Shown here: positions 33,401-38,736 of the stretch, in pieces
Layout: each line of letters begins with the position of its first letter
Position numbering within the stretch: position 1 is the stretch's first letter
NCBI GenBank assembly: GCA_017962315.1
Contig: JAGCVN010000010.1
Location: forward strand, 1 to 38,736
Reading direction: 5' to 3'
DNA from: Kiritimatiellia bacterium
GTDB lineage: Bacteria > Verrucomicrobiota > Kiritimatiellia > RFP12 > UBA1067
Length of the DNA stretch: 38,736 nt
Made by a program: the position numbers and the translations under genes
Notes under the pieces: generated by a model
Database searches by the model: none
Told to the model about the DNA's origin: nothing
The model's input: only the letters and a program-made list of their open reading frames with translations

Positions 33401-36400
33401 CGAATACTACCTCAGATTCCGGCATGAAGTCGAAGCACGCGAAACCCTTGCGGACTGCTTCGCCAAAGTTGCCGCCGCGACGACTCTCCGTCGCGTTCGA
33501 CATTCCCGCGCTTTGAGGCGTGGGAGCTTCCCAGACGTCGCCGTCGGAGAGCTTGACCTCCTTCGTCTCGGTTTCACTTGTCGTCCAAGGATTGAGAATG
33601 AGCGACGGACGCTGCAGCATGTTGCCGATGCGGCCCGGCTCCTGACGGCGGTCGAGAATGTAGCGCAGCTTGTCGCCGAGGTCGCGTCCTGACAAGTAGT
33701 CCGTGTTCGCCTCGCGCCATGTACCTTTGCGCAGATTTGGACGCCACAGCGACGCGGCGAGCTCGGAGAAAGGAGTCCCCCAGCCAGCCACCGGCATCGT
33801 GCGCGCCGCGAACACGTGAACGCGTGCATCCTCCCCTGCGTTCGCCACCCGTACGCGAAGAACGCCGCCTGTCACCACTTCAGCCGATTCAATCCTCAGG
33901 CCATTTGGATTGCCCGTGTCGGAAAGCGAACGCGCCGCACTCGCAATCACGCCGCCTTCGCCCACGGCCTTAGCCGTCTTGGCGACGGATATCTTTATCG
34001 CATCCGACTTCTCCGTTCTGGACTTCAAGCGATAGTCGCCCGCGCGAAGTCCCGTTATCCGCAAAACGCCGTTCGAGTACGAACACGCGCCAATGCAATC
34101 CTCCGTGATCTCGCCCGCCTTGTTGACTGCGAGCAGCGACACCCAACTTTGAAGTTCCTCCGCTCCCGGCCACACGCCGTCGAAGAGACCTCTCGCCGGA
34201 ATCGCTATCGTCTCACCCTCTGCGGACGCTATTCCGTTGCCTGCATACGCAATGCGCATCCCGCGCCCGAGCCGCCACTTCCATCCGCCAAACTCCTTCG
34301 TGCTGATCTCTTCGATGTCAGCTAGCGCCCCCAGCTTGATTTCGCCGTTCTCATCACACTGAAGCGTCTTGTCGATCAATCTTCCAGGAGGGAATCCTTC
34401 TCCCGACTTCACCATGCGTCCACCGGCCCTGAACGCGCAGTGCTTTAAGGTGAGCGTAACTGCCCTGTGCGCAATGCGCTCGCCCGTCCTTCCGCGGCAT
34501 TCAAGCACGTAGCCATCAACCGTGCGCCGCAGGAACAGCTGCTCGATCTGGCTTCCCTTCGCTATCGAGTTCACACCCATCGCCCAAACGGCGGAAAGAC
34601 GGTCGTCTTCGCCGCCGGTCACGCGCTTAACGCCGCCTTCAAGCCTGAACTTCACGGCCGAAAGATTCCGTGGCACCTTGAATCGGCACACGCTCTCCGC
34701 GTCGTCGAAGAGCTCAAAGCCCTTGTACGTCTTCACCGTCTCGCGTCCATTGACGTCATTGAAGGTGACGGTGAGCGTGGGATTTTCAATGAGCTTCAGC
34801 GTGGAGACAACGCCGCCGGCGCGCAGCGTCGGGCGGATGAGCGCCGTCGCCTCGCGCCCCGCGACGAGAGACTCCTGCGGCAGAACAACGCACAAACCAA
34901 GCGAATAAGTTTCCGCCGCATGGTCGAACTTGATTGTCGAGGCAAGACGCCCCGCCCCGACGACAGCCGTCTTGCGTCCAGCGGATTTTCCGTCCGCCGC
35001 GAACGGCACCGACACCTCGCCGTTCTCGTCAGCGGTGAACACCGTGCCGTCGAGCCATACCTTCGCGCCCTTCACGATCTTGCCGTCCTCATCCAGCGCG
35101 GCGAACACATGCCCCGCCGCGTCGCGACGCTCCGTGGCGCGGAGGCGTCCCTTGCGTACGAAGGCGCGGCTAGAGACGCCGTTCCCGGAACATTCCACCA
35201 CGTAAAGCCCCGGCTCTGCCAGTTCCGGAAAAGCAAGTGTCTCGCGATGGCGCAGGATGGCCGGCCTATCCGCGAAGTCGAGGAAGCGCTCCACAGTGGG
35301 CACGGCGCAATCGAGGTCGATGTCGCTCGAAACCTCTCTCTTCGCCTCGCGGCATGCCGCCGCAGCGTCAAGCTCGTATATGGCGATGCGAAGCTTCTGA
35401 ACGTTCTTCACGTCAAGCGCGAGCGACACGCCGTCTTTCGAGGCGAACACTTTCTTGTTCGACTTTGACCAGTTCAGCTCCACGCAATCCTGAATCCGCT
35501 TGAACTCTTCGGCGGAGAAGATGCGCGTGTTGACGTCGGCCGCTGGCTTTCCGGAAACGAGCTCCGCCTCGGAGACCGTCTTCGCGAGGAAGTCCTTCTC
35601 CACGAGTTCGGAGAACGCCTTCATGTCAGAGACGGCGAGCGCGGCGAGATAGTCTGTCACAAGCGATCCGCCCACACTGGGACGACGGGCGTCCCGCCCA
35701 ATGACATACCCTGCACTAGGCTTGATGTCCTTCAGGTACTCGATGAACAGTTCCTTGTGGGAGAGATCGCCGATACCGTGGTAGAACTCCAGCAGTTCGC
35801 GTTCGGCGTCGATCCGCTTCTGCTTGAGCGCGGGGGCGAGGGTCTTGGTGAAGTCGAGGCGGCGCCTGAGAAGCGCTTCGCGCGCCTTGAGATCGTTGGG
35901 GTCGTCGTCCGCGCCGGGCGCAAGCTTCTTGAGTACGACGTCGGCGAAGACTGCAGAGGACGCTACGTCCTTAGCGGTTCCCTTTGTGGCGCGGGCGACT
36001 TCGGCGAGCTGATCGAGCGTAAGCTCCTTGAACACGCCGCGTCCCTTGAAGAAGTCGTTCTTGTCGCCATTCGTGAGATAATCCAGAAGGCACTTCGTGA
36101 GGCCGGGAGTGTCGGGGAGGTATGCGTTGTTGTCCAGCAGGAACGACGCATCTGTTCCCTTGAGGGCCTTTGCGTCGTCGCGCAAAGCGATGGAGACGAA
36201 TCCGTCTTCAAGATCGTGGTAGGAGTAGCCGTACTTCTCCTTGTTGGCGAAGGCGTCGAAAGAGACGTCCTCGTCCTTCAGCTCCGAGGGGTAGGCGTTG
36301 GGCTTGAGTTCGACCTCGCGTTCGGGCAGGCCCTCCCAGATGTGGAGGTAGTTCAGGTGCTGCGGGATGAAGAACGCCTGGCACTTTCCTCGGTCCCAGT

Positions 36401-36824
36401 CGAGGAAATCCTGCCGGAACGCGAACGCAAGACGCATACCGCCTACGTTCTTGCCGTTGCTCGCCCAATGGCTGTTGAGCTTCTTCGCCTCGTCGAGGCG
36501 GCCTTCCGTCTGCGCGTTCAGGATGGAATACGCGTACCATGCGTCGGTCCCTGGACGCAGCGTCTCGATGAGCGCCGTGCGGTTTGTGGAAAAAGCGTAC
36601 CGCTCCGCGAACTTCACGTCCGCGAGGCCAGTGAGATCGACGGCTCCCGACGAAAACGCCGCCGGGTGCCAGATCCAGCTCGCGTCGTCGATCTCCTGCA
36701 GACGCGACACGTTCGTATCGCCGCGCTGGAACCGCTCGGTCCGAAATATCTGTCTCACTTCATCCACCGCGCCATTGGCGGCAAATGCCGCCGCGAACGC
36801 CGCCGCAATCAACGTGACTCGCAT
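30432..36824 (-). CDS. Giant secreted macroglobulin/MG-like protein (2130 residues)
   Basis: The protein begins with a signal peptide (LIAAAFAAAFAANGA). The next 40 residues (RTERFQRGDTNVSRLQEIDD) are nearly identical to the GH78 neighbour. A mostly helical region reaches about residue 450, followed by many Ig/MG-like beta-domains (KIVKGAKVWLDGTVFTADENG, LRVRVANAGEDARVHVF). PESEVVFANLRPGKNGIVEVDL resembles the segment before the macroglobulin thioester domain, but no CxEQ thioester motif is visible. A polar linker near 1430 precedes RPPERTKEWVESHWYK and FWRDYAEAIA, which recur in very large uncharacterised proteins of Planctomycetes and Bacteroidota, as does the end PLAGAYVKVYVRD ... KDGYTDLRGAFDYES. 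GGGAGAGGGG precedes the ATG. The function is unknown; a protective or scaffolding role at the cell envelope is possible. Confidence 0.82.
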   Translation of the reverse strand: MRVTLIAAAFAAAFAANGAVDEVRQIFRTERFQRGDTNVSRLQEIDDASWIWHPAAFSSGAVDLTGLADVKFAERYAFSTNRTALIETLRPGTDAWYAYSILNAQTEGRLDEAKKLNSHWASNGKNVGGMRLAFAFRQDFLDWDRGKCQAFFIPQHLNYLHIWEGLPEREVELKPNAYPSELKDEDVSFDAFANKEKYGYSYHDLEDGFVSIALRDDAKALKGTDASFLLDNNAYLPDTPGLTKCLLDYLTNGDKNDFFKGRGVFKELTLDQLAEVARATKGTAKDVASSAVFADVVLKKLAPGADDDPNDLKAREALLRRRLDFTKTLAPALKQKRIDAERELLEFYHGIGDLSHKELFIEYLKDIKPSAGYVIGRDARRPSVGGSLVTDYLAALAVSDMKAFSELVEKDFLAKTVSEAELVSGKPAADVNTRIFSAEEFKRIQDCVELNWSKSNKKVFASKDGVSLALDVKNVQKLRIAIYELDAAAACREAKREVSSDIDLDCAVPTVERFLDFADRPAILRHRETLAFPELAEPGLYVVECSGNGVSSRAFVRKGRLRATERRDAAGHVFAALDEDGKIVKGAKVWLDGTVFTADENGEVSVPFAADGKSAGRKTAVVGAGRLASTIKFDHAAETYSLGLCVVLPQESLVAGREATALIRPTLRAGGVVSTLKLIENPTLTVTFNDVNGRETVKTYKGFELFDDAESVCRFKVPRNLSAVKFRLEGGVKRVTGGEDDRLSAVWAMGVNSIAKGSQIEQLFLRRTVDGYVLECRGRTGERIAHRAVTLTLKHCAFRAGGRMVKSGEGFPPGRLIDKTLQCDENGEIKLGALADIEEISTKEFGGWKWRLGRGMRIAYAGNGIASAEGETIAIPARGLFDGVWPGAEELQSWVSLLAVNKAGEITEDCIGACSYSNGVLRITGLRAGDYRLKSRTEKSDAIKISVAKTAKAVGEGGVIASAARSLSDTGNPNGLRIESAEVVTGGVLRVRVANAGEDARVHVFAARTMPVAGWGTPFSELAASLWRPNLRKGTWREANTDYLSGRDLGDKLRYILDRRQEPGRIGNMLQRPSLILNPWTTSETETKEVKLSDGDVWEAPTPQSAGMSNATESRRGGNFGEAVRKGFACFDFMPESEVVFANLRPGKNGIVEVDLRSGAAGMQDVSVIVTDGRSIDETTLAGAVVPFTPRDLRVKKGFDALANSSRTKSYSTVGELYALMKSISAGDATFAEFGFVADWAEKGTDEKRELYGKYASHELDYFLYEKDRAFFDSVVAPNLRNKRLKGFMDKWLLGEDLGEYAKPGRLQDLNALEQCLLARRVASVATIVARNLADWCEANPCDPGEEDRLFSAALGDIEEIAGADGAMAMCDVAAAAPEEESDMAVPASAQVRENMVQNVQAGWSSQRLHEPVGQVGALRNVMPLPAPRARMAKAADMAKSMKRRSQIRQFYRPPERTKEWVESHWYKRRHSEDTTGLVSPNIFWRDYAEAIAKGETDSFRSAGIIYVKGFSGMIAALASSRVGFEAKEGESVVFARSAGRRLVASAARDTVRLERHFFEAGEMNEDGSPKEATDEFVRGRVYFAETIAINPTAKRRYVRVVSQIPEGAFAVNGCDAAEDKMLVLNAYETAALPKAHFYFPLAEDGLGKMPDAVALERGERVGAGGGFVCNVVAESAKRDTTSWRYVSQKATKGEVLEYLKTKNLVNVDLTKIGWRFADGDFAKKALEILDSRGVYCQGLWLAGFKWKDTYDARRVKEALSRRENVKKLAPLFGPVFKSSLVEIEPEEADLFEHREYWPIINARTHAKGGAATIANTALAKEYRAFLDVLAAKRGLSARDRLLAAVYLIAQDRIAEAEAHVAAIEAADVETKMQLAYMKAYLAFAHGNAAEGRKIAEKWTESSVGIWRKRFKEVVAQADEALGVGTDGERADGAGAPSLAVRVDLSDGVARGVILTAGNLEKCTVKAYPVDVEIGFSKNPFGGASASVGGVLGLKPAWSKEVSVAEGKETRVVLPDELRHANLVVVATGTDGRAEERLELTSGALDVQVLRETRQLRVRDLKGKPLAGAYVKVYVRDAARTETKFHKDGYTDLRGAFDYESVSTDTDFRPAEFAVFVQGPDGVRTLTIRR
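36663..36811 (-). repeat. Duplicated 5' coding segment, copy B (giant gene)
   Basis: This matches 30239-30387 with an offset of 6424 bases. It encodes the same QIFRTERFQRGDTNVSRLQE stretch ending in DDASWIWHP. In the GH78 gene this leads into a normal GH78 N-domain; here it leads into unrelated sequence, so copy B looks like the recipient. Confidence 0.9.
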
Positions 36825-36840
36825 ACCAGCCCCTCTCCCG

Positions 36841-38409
36841 TCATTTAGAACTCATCTCCTCGCGCAACGGCACGGAGAGCCTGTCCGTGATCATCACGGG
36901 AGAGTCCCACATCGGGAGGTCGCTCAAAAGCGTGTGTTCATTTTCGTACTTCACGCTCTCCGCCGGAAACTCGAACACGCGGCCCGTGATCATGTCAACC
37001 CACACGGGGTCCACAACCTTGCTGGGAAAGTGCACCGAAATGCGGTCGAATTCGAGGAGGGACGACGGACGTGCGTCCGAGAACCAGAGAAAGCGCAGCG
37101 TCTTGCCCTCGCGCAGGAACCTGATGGACGTGAGCGTGCGCTTGCGCGTGTCGCGCGGATCGGCCCTCTGCGTCACCTTGTAGTTCGGCTGCACCACAAT
37201 TTTGTCGGAATGTGCCTCGTCGTCAAGGAGGCCGAAGATGTTTTGCATCGCGAAGTACGACGGACGGCGATACACGAATTCCTTGAGCGTGTTGGAGCGG
37301 ACGAGTCCGAAGCTCTGAAGCATGAACGTGTATTGGAGGTCGATCATCGTGAACACGCTCGACGGGATATTCCGCGCCGCGTCGCCGATCGTGCGCCGCA
37401 GGAGCCACTTCGCCTGCGCGTACTCGCTCCACTCGATGTTCTTGAGCGCGTGGCCGAACTCCAGCTGCGCCGGACACCCCACCTCTCCCTGCATGATGTC
37501 GAACGAGTCGCTGTACGACTTCACGAGCCTGCGCAGGTTCGGCACGAATTTTTCGTAGGTCGTGTCGGGATTGGGGTGGTACGGATGGTAGATGAAGTAC
37601 GAGCCGAGGTCGAGCACGTTCTCCTGTTTCAGCTTCTCCAAGACGCACTTGTAGTCCCTCGGGAACGTGATCGCCGTGCAGTACAGCTTCGCGTTGGGCT
37701 GGACGGCGCGAATCGCCTTCGCGGTGCGGTAGAACATCTCCGCGTATTCAGGACCCTGCCCGAACGGCTCGTTCCATATCTCCCACTCGTCGACGACGTC
37801 CTTGTAGCGCTCAACGCACGCGACGCAGTATTTGATCCACGCATCGAACGCCTCCGGCTTGTCCGTGACCTGACTCACCTTCATGCCGAGGCGAAAGTCG
37901 CTGCCGTAGACGGGGTTGCCGTAGGCGAGGCAGATCCAGGGCTTGATGCCCATCGCCGCCATCTCGCGCACCTGCGGGTCGAACCACGAGAAGTCGTACT
38001 TGCCCTTCTCCTGCTCGGTCTTGGCCCAGCCGGAGAAGAGGCGCCCGTGCTTGACGCCGAGGGGCCCCATGAGGTGCTTGTAGGAATCCCAGTTCGCATA
38101 GTCGCGGTCCATCGTCTCGCAGCCGACGGACCACTTCGAGGACTTCACGTCCTTCGAGTCGCGCACCGCCAGGCGGCCGATCTCCTTGAGCCCGGGGTCG
38201 AGCTCGTTGAGCCGCTTCCACGTGACGCACGGCTTCTCCTTCTTCGACGCGGCCAAGGCACCCGACGCCGACGGGTCCGGCGGCGCCTTGTCGCCCCAGG
38301 CGTCCCAGCTCTTGATCTTCGCGGCGTCCTTGAACGACACGACCTCCGCCGACGCGGCTAGAGTTACGGCGGCGACGGCCGCCCCAAAAGTCCAGATAAT
38401 TTTGCACAT
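36841..38409 (-). CDS. Secreted clan-A glycoside hydrolase, GH39-like
   Basis: The 522-residue product has a signal peptide (MCKIIWTFGAAVAAVTLAASA), a TIM barrel at about residues 95-400 and a C-terminal beta-domain (SIRFLREGKTLRFLWFSDA, VWVDMITGRVFEFP). The acid/base glutamate is Glu214 in VDEWEIWNEPFG and the probable nucleophile is Glu309 in FDIMQGEVG, at the ends of strands 4 and 7 as in clan GH-A. The EIWNEP context resembles GH39 beta-xylosidases and related families; GH5, GH30 or an unnamed family remain possible. It is the first gene of the four-gene operon, 16 bases before the giant. The -10 box lies only 6 bases before the ATG and no ribosome binding site is evident, so the mRNA may be leaderless. 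Confidence 0.88.
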   Translation of the reverse strand: MCKIIWTFGAAVAAVTLAASAEVVSFKDAAKIKSWDAWGDKAPPDPSASGALAASKKEKPCVTWKRLNELDPGLKEIGRLAVRDSKDVKSSKWSVGCETMDRDYANWDSYKHLMGPLGVKHGRLFSGWAKTEQEKGKYDFSWFDPQVREMAAMGIKPWICLAYGNPVYGSDFRLGMKVSQVTDKPEAFDAWIKYCVACVERYKDVVDEWEIWNEPFGQGPEYAEMFYRTAKAIRAVQPNAKLYCTAITFPRDYKCVLEKLKQENVLDLGSYFIYHPYHPNPDTTYEKFVPNLRRLVKSYSDSFDIMQGEVGCPAQLEFGHALKNIEWSEYAQAKWLLRRTIGDAARNIPSSVFTMIDLQYTFMLQSFGLVRSNTLKEFVYRRPSYFAMQNIFGLLDDEAHSDKIVVQPNYKVTQRADPRDTRKRTLTSIRFLREGKTLRFLWFSDARPSSLLEFDRISVHFPSKVVDPVWVDMITGRVFEFPAESVKYENEHTLLSDLPMWDSPVMITDRLSVPLREEMSSK

Positions 38410-38415
38410 GCCTAT

Positions 38416-38444
38416 ATTTTACCATCCCGTCCGCGCCGCCGCAA
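38416..38444 (-). promoter_or_regulatory. Promoter of the four-gene glycosidase operon
   Basis: On the minus strand TTGCGG (38439-38444) and TAAAAT (38416-38421) are 17 bases apart; the -10 matches 5 of 6. The ATG of the first gene begins 6 bases after the -10, so initiation at the usual distance would fall at or next to the A of the start codon. Confidence 0.55.
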
Positions 38445-38577
38445 GAACAAATCCAGCCCACTTGCAGCCACGCAATTCGTTATAATGCCGGACACCGTAG
38501 CGAAAATTCGTCCTCGGGGCGCGGTACCGCATTCGTCAAATGCCAAGACACCGTGAATTTCAGGTAAACTATGAGGC

Positions 38578-38736
38578 ATGATCAAGATGTCACGAAGAAC
38601 AACAATGGAGTACGTCGGCATGCAGAGACGTGCATACGCGCACCTGAAAAGCAAGTCCAAGAAGACCGCGTTCACCGACTCGATGTGCAAGGCATTCGGG
38701 TTTGAGCGCAAGTACGCGACCAGGATCCTCACCGGG
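38578..38736 (+). CDS. Transposase N-terminus, cut by the window edge
   Basis: The last 53 codons of the window are open on the plus strand (MIKMSRRTTMEYVGMQRRAY ... FGFERKYATRIL). A basic start, then a helix ending GFxRKYAxRxL, is the pattern of the helix-turn-helix start of integrase-core transposases, in which the helix is followed by a DDE domain. GAGG lies just before ATG 38578; ATG 38587 is an alternative. The gene runs beyond 38736, so the catalytic part is not seen. The 168 bases between the glycosidase operon and this gene hold the operon promoter and a 10-bp palindrome gcggtaccgc at 38521-38530, but no inverted repeat I can assign as the element's end. Confidence 0.6.
   Translation, partial: MIKMSRRTTMEYVGMQRRAYAHLKSKSKKTAFTDSMCKAFGFERKYATRILTG

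Noticed and set aside
30432..36824. Macroglobulin thioester (CxEQ) in the giant
   Set aside because: No such motif could be found by eye, so a covalent protease-trapping role is not claimed.
38481..38486. TATAAT as a promoter for the transposase
   Set aside because: No -35 box lies at a workable distance; the nearest candidate TTGCAG is only 13 bases away.

Overview
The window is about 38.7 kb of mostly GC-rich bacterial DNA from a Gram-negative organism: it carries lptC-lptA-lptB for lipopolysaccharide export and many proteins with Sec signal peptides. A BspA-type leucine-rich repeat protein, a DUF1080 protein, giant multidomain secreted glycosidases, and an HprK/HPr/EI set with no sugar-specific PTS enzymes together suggest the PVC superphylum, most likely a gut or rumen Kiritimatiellota/Verrucomicrobiota-type bacterium. 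This is inference from gene content; there is no rRNA or phylogenetic marker search behind it.

Layout. (1) 1-2120: a 14-bp tandem repeat, a gene-free stretch and one secreted LRR protein, followed by a short related AT-rich repeat. (2) 2150-4835: an AT-richer island with its own promoter, two small unknown genes, an intact HNH endonuclease and a C5-cytosine DNA methyltransferase lacking its N-terminus. It looks like a decayed restriction-modification unit. (3) 4912-15753: housekeeping and accessory genes: icd, a DUF7309/DUF6930-like protein, kptA, then an operon (coiled-coil protein, phosphoribosyltransferase, tsaB, orphan OppA-like binding protein), a DUF1080 protein, small membrane proteins, a frameshifted transporter, and on the minus strand nfeD-qmcA-thyX-rluB. 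(4) 17420-22840: a compact plus-strand cluster lptC-lptA-lptB-hpf-hprK-ptsH-ptsI. It resembles the classic lpt-rpoN-hpf-PTS neighbourhood, but rpoN is absent. (5) 22933-23698: rpmI-rplT with promoter, leader hairpin and terminator.

(6) 23720-38409: a minus-strand operon of four very large secreted proteins with gaps of 12-28 bp. In transcription order they are a clan-A (GH39-like) glycosidase, a 2130-residue macroglobulin/MG-like giant, a GH78-GH20 fusion, and an FAD-oxidoreductase-golvesin-GH43-like propeller fusion. This is the best candidate for an undescribed system: a set of secreted enzymes combining redox chemistry and hydrolysis, probably acting on a rhamnose- and hexosamine-containing glycan. 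The giant and the GH78 fusion also share a nearly identical 5' coding segment, which suggests recent exchange between neighbouring genes. A transposase N-terminus begins at the right edge.
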